A stretch of 13,761 nt of DNA, from NCBI GenBank assembly GCA_016869915.1, contig VGDA01000045.1, positions 1 through 13,761 of the forward strand. The letters are read 5' to 3'. The notes under the pieces are model-generated. The model had not been told where the DNA came from. It saw nothing but the letters and a program-made list of their open reading frames with translations, and searched no databases. Made by a program: the position numbers and the translations under genes. The first letter of the stretch is position 1, and every line of letters starts with the position of its first letter. Shown in pieces: positions 1-8,947 of this stretch. This DNA is from Alphaproteobacteria bacterium. GTDB lineage: Bacteria; Pseudomonadota; Alphaproteobacteria; CACIAM-22H2.

Positions 1-976
1 TGGCGAAGAGGACGGGATAGGCGTAGGCGGGCGCGGCGCTTGCGAGCAGCGGCAGCGCCAGCATCAGCCCCAGCGTCGCGATCGCCGCCACGGCCTTGAT
101 CGTCCCGGCCGTGGCGATGCCGCGCGCGTCGATCAGCGCGCCGAAGGCGAGGCGCCCGGCGAAGAAGGTGAAGCCGGTCGTCGCGACGAGGAGGACGGCG
201 ACGTCCTGGCGCATGCCCGCGTCCTGGAAATAGGCGACCTGGTGGGAGCCGATGGCATGGAAGGTCATCGGCGCGAGCAGGTGGACGATGCCGAGCCAGA
301 GCAGCACCGGGCTGGCCGAGATCGCCCCGACCGCGGCGAGCGGCGAGCGATGCGCGACGACGCCTTCGACCGGCGGCGGCGGCTCGCGCCCCGGCGGATG
401 GAGGCGCATGAAGACCGCGGCGAGCGGCAGGACGACCACGATGGCGAGGATGGCGAGCGCGAGATAGGCGACGCGCCAGGAATGCGCCTCGATGATGAGC
501 TGCAGCACCGGCAGCGAAACGAGCGTGCCGATCCCGGAACCGGAATCCATGATCGCCATCGCGGTGGCAGGCCGCCGGAACCAGTTCCCCGCGACGGTGA
601 ACAGCGTGTAGCTGCCGCAGCATTGCGCGCCGAAGCCGCCGAGCATCCCGAAGCTGGCGTAGAAGGCGAGCGGCGAATCGGCCAGCGCCGCCAGGCCGAG
701 GCCGAGCGCGAAGACGATCGCCAGCCCCGAGAGCGTCGCCTGCGCGCCATGGCGATCGGTGAGCCATCCGGTCACCGGCGCGGTGCAGGCGCCGAAGAAG
801 GTGAAGACCGTGAAGCCCAGCGCGATCGTCGTCTTGGACCAGCCCGTGTCGGCCTCGAGCGCGACGAGGAAGAGCGTGAACGAGCCCCAGATCGCGCCCG
901 AGGCGAACATCATCGCGAAGCCCGCGGCCGCGACGGCCCAGGGCGCCACCTGCAGGCGGCGCAGGAATGACGGCAT
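1..976 (-). CDS. MFS transporter, C-terminus cut off by window edge
   Basis: I translated this frame by hand; about 325 N-terminal residues are visible and no stop occurs before base 1. It is an inner-membrane secondary transporter of the major facilitator superfamily. A first hydrophobic helix at about residues 12-40 contains a GAIWGSFTLFLVAL stretch. The cytoplasmic loop between helices 2 and 3 carries the family motif A (GWLTDRHG, residues 70-77). A charged, proline-rich central loop (about 193-212, HPPGREPPPP) separates the two six-helix halves. The N-terminal pattern (WGSF, then GWSKTTIALGF) resembles monocarboxylate or oxalate/formate-type MFS carriers, but the substrate is not established. 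The ATG at 976-974 lies 26 bp after the stop of the upstream SDR gene on the same strand, preceded by a G-rich AGGGCGGGGGG stretch, so the two are probably co-transcribed. The call as MFS is firm; the substrate guess is weak. Confidence 0.9.
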   Translation of the reverse strand, partial: MPSFLRRLQVAPWAVAAAGFAMMFASGAIWGSFTLFLVALEADTGWSKTTIALGFTVFTFFGACTAPVTGWLTDRHGAQATLSGLAIVFALGLGLAALADSPLAFYASFGMLGGFGAQCCGSYTLFTVAGNWFRRPATAMAIMDSGSGIGTLVSLPVLQLIIEAHSWRVAYLALAILAIVVVLPLAAVFMRLHPPGREPPPPVEGVVAHRSPLAAVGAISASPVLLWLGIVHLLAPMTFHAIGSHQVAYFQDAGMRQDVAVLLVATTGFTFFAGRLAFGALIDARGIATAGTIKAVAAIATLGLMLALPLLASAAPAYAYPVLFA

Positions 977-1002
977 CGCGCGGCCCCCCGCCCTGTCCCG
1001 CC

Positions 1003-1788
1003 TCAGGAGATCGCGCGGCCGCCATCGACGAGGATGTCGGCGCCATGGATGTAGGCGCCGGCATCGGTGCAGAGCAGCAGCGCCGCGCCGACGAGGTCCG
1101 CGGGCGTGCCGGTGCGGCCGAGCGGCACGCGCGCCAGCAGCCTGCCGCCATCGCTGGCGAGCTGCTCGCGGTTGCGCGCGGTGGCGATCACGCCGGGGCT
1201 GAGGTTGTTGACGGTCACGCCCGTGCCGCCGAGCTGCCTGGCGAGGTTGACCGCCCAGTTGTGCTGCGCCGCCTTGGTGCCGGCATAGACGAGCATGCGC
1301 GGATGCGGCTGCTGCTGCTGGATGCTGCCGATCGTCACGATGCGGCCCCAGCCGCGCGCGACCATGCCGGGCGCCAGCGCCTGCAGCAGGGCGAGCGTCG
1401 CCCAGAGGTTCACGGCGACCTGCCGGTCGAAGGCGGCGCGGCCGATCCGGTCCCAGTCCTCGATGATCTCGATCGAGGCGTTGACCACGAGGATGTCGAC
1501 CTTGCCGAAGGCCGCGAGCACCTCCGCGCCGAGGCGCTCCGGCGCGCCATCCTCGGCGAAGTCCGACGCGAAGGCGATCGCGCGGCCCCCGCCGGCGACG
1601 ATGGCGGCCACGGCGTCGGCGGCGTCGCGCTCCTCCTCCGCGCCGCCCGCGTGGTGGATCGCCACGGCCGCGCCCTGCGCGGCGAGCGCGGTGGCGATGG
1701 CCCGGCCGATCTCCCGCCGCGCGCCGGTGACCAGCGCGACGCGTCCATCGAGGCGGAAGGCCGCCATCGGGTCGGGCAGGTTCGGCAT
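1003..1788 (-). CDS. SDR-family oxidoreductase with atypical cofactor motifs
   Basis: A 261-residue classical-size short-chain dehydrogenase, a cytosolic NAD(P)-dependent oxidoreductase. The glycine-rich motif is TGARREIG (residues 21-28), with Glu26 where the family has glycine. The usual NNAG is VNAS (102-105). The catalytic triad is intact: Ser155 and Tyr168-x3-Lys172 (YAGTK), with the normal 13-residue Ser-Tyr spacing. SIQQQQPHP follows the catalytic serine, and the C-terminus has the usual DILVDGG. The start at 1788 is chosen because AAGGAGG lies 10 bases upstream. The frame stays open to 1914, but that longer form adds 42 non-conserved residues and would overlap the divergent MFS gene. 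The likely operon partner is the MFS gene 26 bp downstream. A sugar, polyol or hydroxy-acid substrate is the family norm, but nothing here fixes it. Confidence 0.9.
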   Translation of the reverse strand: MPNLPDPMAAFRLDGRVALVTGARREIGRAIATALAAQGAAVAIHHAGGAEEERDAADAVAAIVAGGGRAIAFASDFAEDGAPERLGAEVLAAFGKVDILVVNASIEIIEDWDRIGRAAFDRQVAVNLWATLALLQALAPGMVARGWGRIVTIGSIQQQQPHPRMLVYAGTKAAQHNWAVNLARQLGGTGVTVNNLSPGVIATARNREQLASDGGRLLARVPLGRTGTPADLVGAALLLCTDAGAYIHGADILVDGGRAIS

Positions 1789-1876
1789 GGGCTGGGCGCC
1801 TCCTTCGCGCGGTCGCTGGGTGCGATGGTGCGCGCTGGCCCGCTCGAAGTCGATGCCGTAGCTTCGCAGCCCAACC

Positions 1877-3100
1877 ATGCGTTTTCTCGTCGCGCTCGTC
1901 GCGGCCTTCTCCATCGGGCATGCCTACCGGACCCTGCCGGCGGCGCTTGGCCCCGCGATCGCCGCGGAGCTCGCGCTGGAGCCCTGGGCGCTCGGCGTCT
2001 TCGGTGGTGCCTTCAACGTCGTCTTCGCGGCGATGCAGCTGCCGATCGGCGTGGCGCTCGACCGCGTGCCGCTGCGCCGCCTCGTCGCGGCCCTGCTCGC
2101 CACCGCCGCGCTCGGCGCCGCGGTGGGCGCGAGCGCGACGTCCCTGCCCGCGCTGGTCGCGTCGCAGGCCCTGTTCGGGATCGGCTGCTCGGGGCTCTGG
2201 CTGGCCGTCTGCGTGCATGTGGCGCGCAGCCGGCCCGCCTCGGACTTCGCCTGGACGACCACGGTCTGCGCCTCGCTCGGCTCGAGCGGCATGTTCCTGA
2301 CCACCACGCCCCTGGCGCTGGTCGTGGAGGCCGCGGGCTGGCGCGTGGCGATGGCCTGCGTCGGTGCCCTCACCCTCGCGCTGCTCGCGCTCGTGCTGGC
2401 GACCCGCGACGATGGCGCGCCGGCGCCGCGCCGCGCCGAGGCGGGACCGGAGGCCTCGATGGCGCGGCTGCTGCGCGTGCCTGCGATCTTCGCCGGCGCG
2501 TTGCTGGGCCTCGTCTCCTATGGCTGCCTGCTCGCGATACGCGGGCTCTGGGTCGGGCCCTATCTCGAGCAGGCCCAGGGCCTGTCGCCGAGCGCCGCGG
2601 GCAATGTCGCCTTCATCGTCTCCGCGGTGATGATCGCGGCGCCGCTCGCCTTCGGCCTCGCCGATCGGCGCGGCTGGCCGCGCGCGCCCATGCTCGCCGC
2701 CGGCTTCCTCGTCGCCGCCGCGGCGCTGCTCCTGCTCGGCGCGCTGCGCCCGGGGCCATGGCTCGCGGCCGTGCTGCTGGTCGTCTTCGCCACCGGCGCC
2801 TCGGCCTTCGTCCTGCAATACGCCGACATCCGCGCCGCCGCGCCGCCGGGGTCCGAGGGGCGCGCCCTGTCGCTGCTGAACCTCGCCTTCCTGATCGGCG
2901 TCGCCTCGTGCCAGGTCGTGGCCGGGGCGCTGCTCGCGGCGCTCGGCCGGCACCTCGACCCCGCCGAGGCCTATGGCGTCGTGCTCGCGCTCCTGGGCGC
3001 GGTGCTGGCGATCGCCGCCCTCGCCTTCCTCGTCCTCAGGCTGCGCGATCAGCGCGTCGCCGGCGCCTCGCGCATCCAGGAGCCGGCATCGAAGCCGTGA
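1877..3100 (+). CDS. MFS transporter, complete
   Basis: A 407-residue inner-membrane transporter of the major facilitator superfamily with about 12 predicted helices in two halves. The first helix begins almost at the N-terminus (RFLVALVAAFSIGHAYR). A loop 2-3 motif A variant reads PIGVALDRVPLRR (56-68, key Asp62-Arg63). The central charged loop (about 182-205, rich in Arg, Glu and Pro) separates the halves. A GLWVGPYL segment in helix 7 is common in MFS_1 proteins. The start is the first ATG of the open frame, but no convincing Shine-Dalgarno sequence precedes it, so initiation may be leaderless or weak. It is transcribed divergently from the SDR gene across an 88-bp gap. Its last 52 bases overlap the 3' end of the convergent creatininase-family gene, an antisense overlap of about 17 codons. 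The substrate is unknown; by context it could import the compound degraded by the neighbouring hydrolases. Confidence 0.9.
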   Translation: MRFLVALVAAFSIGHAYRTLPAALGPAIAAELALEPWALGVFGGAFNVVFAAMQLPIGVALDRVPLRRLVAALLATAALGAAVGASATSLPALVASQALFGIGCSGLWLAVCVHVARSRPASDFAWTTTVCASLGSSGMFLTTTPLALVVEAAGWRVAMACVGALTLALLALVLATRDDGAPAPRRAEAGPEASMARLLRVPAIFAGALLGLVSYGCLLAIRGLWVGPYLEQAQGLSPSAAGNVAFIVSAVMIAAPLAFGLADRRGWPRAPMLAAGFLVAAAALLLLGALRPGPWLAAVLLVVFATGASAFVLQYADIRAAAPPGSEGRALSLLNLAFLIGVASCQVVAGALLAALGRHLDPAEAYGVVLALLGAVLAIAALAFLVLRLRDQRVAGASRIQEPASKP

Positions 3101-3870
3101 ACCTCGGCGAGCAGCGTCGCGAGCGCCGCGGCCGCCTGCTCGACGATGCGCGCGCCCAGCGCCGCGTCGCCGAGCCGCGCGTCGCCCACCGCGCCCGAGG
3201 GGCCGAGATCCTGCGTTTCCCAGCCGAAGCCGATCTCGCCATGCGGGGAGAGCTGCGCATGGGCGGCCTGCCGCGCGATCCAGGCGGAGGAGAAGTCCCG
3301 TGCCTCCGCCTCGCGCACCAGGCCGGGATGCAGGTGGCGCATCATCGCCGTCTCGACCGCGCCGGCATGGATGCCCCAGCGGCGCTCGGCCTCGGGCAGC
3401 GCCGCCTCGGCGGGATCCGGGCGATGAAGGCGGAACCAGCTCGCGGCGACCGCGAACATGCCATGCGCGGCGCGCAGCCGCGTGCACAGCACGTCGACCA
3501 GCTGCGGCTGGCCGCCATGGGTGTTGAACACGACGAGCTTGCGCAGCCCCGCGCGCGCCACCGAGGCGCCGATGTCCTCCCACAGCGCGAGCGCCGTCTC
3601 CGCGCGCAGCGCCAGCGTGCCCGGGAAGCGCGCATGCTCGGGCGAGTGGCCCACCGCCTGCAGCGGCAGCGCGAGCAGCGGCATCCCGGCCGGCGCGATC
3701 TCGAGCGCGCGCGCGAGGATCGCCTCGGCGAGCGCGGCATCGACCCGCAGCGGCAGGTGCGGCCCGTGCTGCTCGATCGCGGCCACCGGCAGGATGGCGA
3801 CCGCGTCGCGCGGCAGGCGCGCGAAATCCGTCCAGGCGAGCTCGTCCCAGCGCCTCGGCAAAGCAGCCAT
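3049..3870 (-). CDS. Creatininase-family amidohydrolase
   Basis: A 273-residue protein of the creatininase/creatinine amidohydrolase family, close to the usual 240-270 residues. These are cytosolic metal-dependent hydrolases that open cyclic amides or cleave formamide-type bonds (creatininase, the riboflavin-pathway formamide hydrolase, mycofactocin MftE). Visible family signatures are IEQHGPHLPLRVD (32-44, ligands Glu33, His35, Asp44), NTHGGQ (116-121, usually NGHGGN, with His118), and HAGAVET (168-174, His168 and Glu173). The start at 3870 has a strong AGGAGGG six to seven bases upstream (plus-strand 3875-3881). It is divergent from the M24 hydrolase gene (98-bp gap), which suggests a shared control region and a shared substrate. 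Its 3' end overlaps the convergent MFS gene. Family assignment is secure; true creatininase activity is not implied, since most family members act on other amides. Confidence 0.92.
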   Translation of the reverse strand: MAALPRRWDELAWTDFARLPRDAVAILPVAAIEQHGPHLPLRVDAALAEAILARALEIAPAGMPLLALPLQAVGHSPEHARFPGTLALRAETALALWEDIGASVARAGLRKLVVFNTHGGQPQLVDVLCTRLRAAHGMFAVAASWFRLHRPDPAEAALPEAERRWGIHAGAVETAMMRHLHPGLVREAEARDFSSAWIARQAAHAQLSPHGEIGFGWETQDLGPSGAVGDARLGDAALGARIVEQAAAALATLLAEVHGFDAGSWMREAPATR

Positions 3871-3925
3871 CGAACCCTCCTCGGTCTGCGCGAGGCGGGA
3901 TGCTAGCGGAAGCCGCGGCCGCGAT

Positions 3926-3936
3926 GCGATGATCGC
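3926..3936. promoter_or_regulatory. Small palindrome in creatininase/M24 divergent gap
   Basis: GCGATGATCGC is an 11-base perfect palindrome about a central G, in the middle of the 98-bp gap between the two divergent hydrolase genes. A further GCGAT copy starts five bases upstream (3921). The position suits an operator shared by both promoters, but the element is short and a GC-rich background makes such palindromes fairly likely by chance. I see no clear -35/-10 pair around it. Confidence 0.2.
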
Positions 3937-3968
3937 GCGGGCGGGACGACGCAGCGACGGGAGCGGAC

Positions 3969-5222
3969 ATGAAGGGCGGTTTCCTCGACCGGCGGCGGGC
4001 CGAGGCGCTGATGCGCGCGTCCGGCATCGACGCGCTCGTCGTGCTCCAGCCGGAGAACTTCACCTACGCGACCGGCGCCACGCCCGGCGTCGCGTCGCTC
4101 TGGCGGCGCGCCGGCGCGGCGCTCGCGCTGGTCCCGCAGCCGGCCGCCGCGCCGGCCGCCGCGGTCGTCACGGACCTCTTCGCCCCGGCCTTCCGCGCCG
4201 CCTCCGACATCGCCGACCTGCGCAGCCACGCGATCTGGGTGGAGACCGCCGACCTGCGCGGCGTCCTGCCGAGCAACCGCCCGACCGGCGAGCTGGTCGC
4301 GGAGACCCAGGCCGCGCGGCCGCGCGGCTTCCAGCGCCCGCCGACCTTCGAGCCGCGCGAGGCCTTCGGCCTGCTGCGCGACCTGCTCGCCGAGCGCGGC
4401 CTGCTCGGCGCGCGGCTGGGCGTCGAGTTCGACTTCCTGCCGGTCAACGACCTGCGGATGCTCGAGGAGGCCCTGCCTGGCGCGACGCTCGTCGACAGCT
4501 CGCGCGTCTTCGATCGCCTGCGTATGGTCAAGGCGCCGGGCGAGGTCGCGCTGCTGCGCACCGGCGCGCAGCTCGCCGAGGAAGGCATCCGCGCGGTGAT
4601 GCGCGAGCTGCGCGCGGGCCAGTCGCGCCCGCAGCTTTCCGAGACCTGGCACGCCGCCGTGGTCGCCGAGGCGCGTCGCCGCGGCGTCGCCAACATGACC
4701 GGCAAGTGGGACTACATCTCGGTCGGCCCCGATCCCTGGGGCCCCGGCGGCAAGGTCGAGCCCGGCACGGTGATCAAGATCGACGTCGGCTGCGTGCTCT
4801 CCGGCTACAGCTCGGATTCCGCGCGCACCTTCGTCTTCGGCCGCGCCGACGCGCATGCCCGCGCCATCCATGCCGCGCTGCGCGCCGCCTTCGACGCGGG
4901 CCGCGCCGCGTTCCGGCCCGGCGCGACGCTGGGCGAGGTCCATGCCGCCTGCATCGGCGCGATGCGCGCGGCGGGCTTCCCGAGCTTCGCGCGCGGCCAT
5001 TTCGGCCATGGCATCGGCCAGAACGTGTGGAGCGAGGAATGGCCCTACACGGGGCCTGGCGTCGACGTCCCGCTCGAGCCGGGCATGGTCATGGCCTTCG
5101 AGACGCCGTTCTACGTCGACGGCGTCGGCGGCTTCATCATCGAGGACCAGCTCCTCGTCACCGAGGCCGGGCACGAGACGATGAACACCCTGCCCTACGA
5201 CCTGCTGGAGATCGGTGGCTGA
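3969..5222 (+). CDS. M24-family metallopeptidase (Xaa-Pro peptidase/creatinase fold)
   Basis: A 417-residue two-domain protein of the pita-bread M24 family, which includes Xaa-Pro aminopeptidase, prolidase and creatinase. Residues 1 to about 185 form the creatinase-type N-terminal domain (DALVVLQPENFTYATG at 21-36). The catalytic domain follows from RMVKAPGE (185-192). All five dinuclear-metal ligands are recognisable: Asp272 (KIDVG), Asp283 (SSDSART), His347 (GHFGHGIG), Glu378 (MAFETP) and Glu392 (IEDQLLVT). An active metallohydrolase is therefore expected, which favours a peptidase or amidase over the metal-independent creatinase; creatinase lacks this full set. The start is supported by GGGAG about six bases upstream. 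The gene is divergent from the creatininase-family gene and convergent with the downstream SDR gene (15-bp gap). By context it probably cleaves a peptide-like or amide intermediate; the exact bond is unknown. Confidence 0.93.
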   Translation: MKGGFLDRRRAEALMRASGIDALVVLQPENFTYATGATPGVASLWRRAGAALALVPQPAAAPAAAVVTDLFAPAFRAASDIADLRSHAIWVETADLRGVLPSNRPTGELVAETQAARPRGFQRPPTFEPREAFGLLRDLLAERGLLGARLGVEFDFLPVNDLRMLEEALPGATLVDSSRVFDRLRMVKAPGEVALLRTGAQLAEEGIRAVMRELRAGQSRPQLSETWHAAVVAEARRRGVANMTGKWDYISVGPDPWGPGGKVEPGTVIKIDVGCVLSGYSSDSARTFVFGRADAHARAIHAALRAAFDAGRAAFRPGATLGEVHAACIGAMRAAGFPSFARGHFGHGIGQNVWSEEWPYTGPGVDVPLEPGMVMAFETPFYVDGVGGFIIEDQLLVTEAGHETMNTLPYDLLEIGG

Positions 5223-5237
5223 GTCGCCCCGGCGCGT

Positions 5238-6008
5238 TCAGAACGTCGCGAGCAGCCCGCCATCCACGGTGACGACCGAGCCGGTGCAATAGGCCGCGCC
5301 CGACGAGGCGAGGAACACCGCCGCGGCGCCGAGCTCGGCGAGGTCGCCCCAGCGCCCGGCCGGCGTGCGCCGGCACACCGCTTCGTGGAATTTCGGGTCG
5401 GCGCGGATCCCGGCATTGGCCTCGGTCGGGAAATAGCCCGGCGCGATCGCGTTGACGGTCACCCCCTGCGGCGCGAGCTCGACGGCGAGCGCGCGCATGA
5501 GGCCGTGCAGCCCGTGCTTGGCCGCGGTGTAGGGCGCGAGGGTCGGCCGCGCGATGGTGGCGTTGATCGAGGAGATCATGATGATCCGCCCGTGGCGCCG
5601 GGGGATCATCATGCGCGCCGCCTCGCGCGACATGCGGAAGCACGAGGTCAGGTCGGTGTCGATGACCGCCTGCCAGTCGGCGTCGGTCTGCTCGAGCAGC
5701 GGCTTGCGGATCGTCATGCCGGCGTTGTTGACGAGGATGTCGAGCCGCCCGTGCTCGCGGGCGATCGCCGCGAAGCACGCCATCGTCGCCGCCGCGTCGT
5801 TGACGTCGAAGGCGATGCCCGATGCCTTCGCCCCCGCCTCGCGCAGCCGGCGCGCCTGCGCGTCGACGGCCTCGGCGTTGCGCGCGGTGACGATCACGTG
5901 GGCGCCGGTGGCGGCGAGCGCCTCGGCGATCCCGCCGCCGATGCCGCGCGTGCCGCCGGTGACCAGCACCACGCGCCCGGAGAGGTCGAAGGATGGCGGC
6001 TTCAGCAT
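5238..6008 (-). CDS. SDR-family oxidoreductase, gluconate 5-dehydrogenase type
   Basis: A 256-residue classical SDR with every canonical element: TGGTRGIG (17-24, cofactor binding), NNAG (94-97), Ser147, Tyr160-x3-Lys164 (YTAAK), PGYFPTE after strand 6, and a C-terminal GSVVTVDGG. FDLSGRVVLVTGG at the N-terminus and the overall pattern fit the gluconate 5-dehydrogenase/3-oxoacyl reductase-like group, which interconverts a hydroxyl and a ketone using NAD(P)H. The start at 6008 is preceded by GGAGGA about eight bases upstream; longer in-frame starts up to 6248 lie inside the neighbouring gene and add only Arg/Pro-rich sequence. It is the last gene of the aminotransferase-M81-SDR operon, 35 bp after the M81 stop. 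A role as the carbonyl or alcohol step after hydrolysis and transamination is an inference from this order. It resembles the SDR at 1003-1788 but has the standard motifs that one lacks. Confidence 0.93.
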   Translation of the reverse strand: MLKPPSFDLSGRVVLVTGGTRGIGGGIAEALAATGAHVIVTARNAEAVDAQARRLREAGAKASGIAFDVNDAAATMACFAAIAREHGRLDILVNNAGMTIRKPLLEQTDADWQAVIDTDLTSCFRMSREAARMMIPRRHGRIIMISSINATIARPTLAPYTAAKHGLHGLMRALAVELAPQGVTVNAIAPGYFPTEANAGIRADPKFHEAVCRRTPAGRWGDLAELGAAAVFLASSGAAYCTGSVVTVDGGLLATF

Positions 6009-6043
6009 GGCGGTTTTCCTCCGGGGCCGGGCGCGCGCTCGGT

Positions 6044-7509
6044 TCAGTCGAGCGGGAAGAGCGGGCGGGTGACGCGGTGGAGCCTGAGCCTTCGCATGTT
6101 GCCGCAGGTCGGGCCCGGCGTGTCGGCGACGAGGATGCGCGCGGCATGCGGGCCGAAGGCGACGCGGAAATGCGCGGGCGACTTCACGAAGACCAGCGCG
6201 GCGTGCCTCAGCTCCAGGCCGAAGGCGGCGAAGAGCCCGGTGTCCCACTCGAAGGCCGGGTTGCTGCGCACCGCGACGCGGATGTCGCCGATCGCGAGCA
6301 CGGCCACGAGGCCGAGCTGCACGACGCTGCCCTCCGCGCCGGCGTCGCGCATCGTGAAGACACCGTCGGAGAGGCTGCGCACCACGGCGTCGACCTCGAC
6401 CGGCGCCCCATCCGCGGGCGAGGCATGGTGCCCGAGCCGAAGGCGGATCCGCGCGCCGGGCCCGGCGGCGAGCGCCTTCGCGGCGGCCGCGCCGTCGCAG
6501 AGCGTCAGGTAGGTGAGCCTGCCGGCGCGGTCCGCGCCGAGGCGCAGCAGCGCGCGGAGCACGGCCGCGCTGTCCGCCGCGGCGCCGCCGCTGGGGCTGT
6601 CACCGATGTCGCTGACGACAGTGGTGCCGCTGGCGGAAAGCCCCGTGCGGATCGCCTCGTCGAGCGGAACGAGCTCCGGCTCGAAGCCGTGGCGCGCCTC
6701 CCAGGCGCGGGCGGCGAGGTCGTCGGCGATGCGCTGCGCGGAGGCCTTGTCGCCATCGGCGCAGACCAGCGCCGCGAAGCCGAGGTCCGGCACGTCGAGC
6801 CAGGGCTGGACCGGGAAGAGCGAGGCGTGCAGGCATGCTCCCGCCGCCTCGTGCCGCCGCGCCTCGCGCACGATCGAGGCCAGCGGCTCCGCGCCGGTGG
6901 TCGCGCGCACGGCGCTCACGATCATGTGGCGCTTGGCGAGCGCCATGACCGGGCGCCTGCGGCCGGCGATGGCGTCGAGCAGGAGCCGCGCGACGCGCTC
7001 GCCCGTCTCCCACATGTCGACATGCGGGTATTCGCGGTAGCCGACGTAGAACACGCCATCCTGCAGCATCGCCGCGGTGATGTGGCCATGCAGGTCGAGC
7101 GAGACGCCGATCGGCACGCCCGGCCCGACGACCTCGCGCACGCGGCGCACGATCTCGGCCTCGGCGTCGGGCTCGTCCTCGACGACCATCGCCCCGTGCA
7201 GCGCGAGCGCGACGCCGTCGAGCTTCCCGGCCGCGCGGATCCGCGCGAGCATCTCGCCGAGCAGCATCTCGAAGTCGGCGCGCGCGACGATGCCGCTGGC
7301 GCCGGCATGCGCGGCGATGGTCGGCACGACCTCCACGCCCGCCTCGCGGAAGACGGAGAGGAACGCCGGCACCTCGACGCGTGCCGCCCCGTAGCGCGAG
7401 AGCATCTCCTCGCCGCGATGGAGGTAGAAGGCCTCGAAGGTGCGCAGGGTCGTGGGGAAGGGGACGAAGGTGTTCGTCTCCTGCATCAGCGACCCGATCG
7501 CGACGCGCG

Positions 7510-7513
<4 letters not shown>
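6044..7513 (-). CDS. M81-family metallopeptidase (MlrC-like)
   Basis: A 489-residue member of peptidase family M81, whose prototype MlrC (microcystinase C) hydrolyses linearised microcystin products. The many other members in Proteobacteria have unknown substrates. Signatures: QETNTF near the N-terminus (11-16), LHGAM (105-109), the DLHGH metal-binding motif (140-144), YPHVDMWETG (162-171), and DIGDSPSGG (302-310). The C-terminal part shows the family pattern KSPAHFR with a late TPGPT and a PLFPLD end. Length and domain order (an N-terminal metal domain, then an MlrC C-terminal domain from about residue 300) are full. The ATG at 7513 overlaps the TGA of the upstream aminotransferase gene (ATGA), so translation is probably coupled and the start is secure. 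The product should be a cytosolic zinc-type hydrolase acting on a peptide or amide bond; microcystin itself is an unlikely substrate, as no mlrA or mlrB gene is present. Confidence 0.92.
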
Positions 7514-8862
<1,349 letters not shown>

Positions 8863-8876
8863 GCGACTTCCCCCTC

Positions 8877-8939
8877 GTTTCGCTTGATCCCCGGGCGAGA
8901 CTAGGTCAACGGTTTCCGCAGCCGAAACCCATGTTTCGC
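8877..8939. promoter_or_regulatory. Candidate IclR operator with GTTTC/GAAAC half-sites
   Basis: The 85-bp gap between the aminotransferase operon and the divergent iclR gene holds GGTTTCCGCAGCCGAAACC (8911-8929), a perfect 6-bp inverted repeat with a 7-bp spacer. A further GTTTC at 8933-8937 pairs as a second inverted repeat with the GAAAC at 8924-8928 and lies 21 bp, about two helical turns, from the first GTTTC. Another GTTTCGC at 8877-8883 repeats the heptamer at 8933-8939 and lies just upstream of the aminotransferase ribosome site. On the minus strand a TTGACC (8909-8904) directly follows the main palindrome and could be a -35 box, although no good -10 is visible. IclR proteins commonly bind 13-21-bp palindromes in such divergent gaps, so autoregulation plus control of the operon is the natural reading. 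Confidence 0.55.
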
Positions 8940-8947
8940 GGCACGGA

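Noticed and set aside
1308..1320. A CTG/GCT triplet run as a possible phase-variable repeat
   Set aside because: It is only about four in-frame triplets encoding Gln157-160 of the SDR. Length change would not shift the frame.
967..3906. A 979-residue plus-strand open frame across the SDR, MFS and creatininase-family genes
   Set aside because: It is antisense to or out of frame with three well-supported genes, and its product is Arg/Ala/Gly/Asp-rich with no domain. Long stop-free shadow frames are expected at this GC content.
3049..5222. A creatinine/creatine catabolic pair (creatininase plus creatinase)
   Set aside because: The M24 protein keeps all five metal ligands, unlike creatinase, and the creatininase-family signature is shared by many amidohydrolases. 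Sarcosine oxidase or other creatine-pathway genes are absent from the window.
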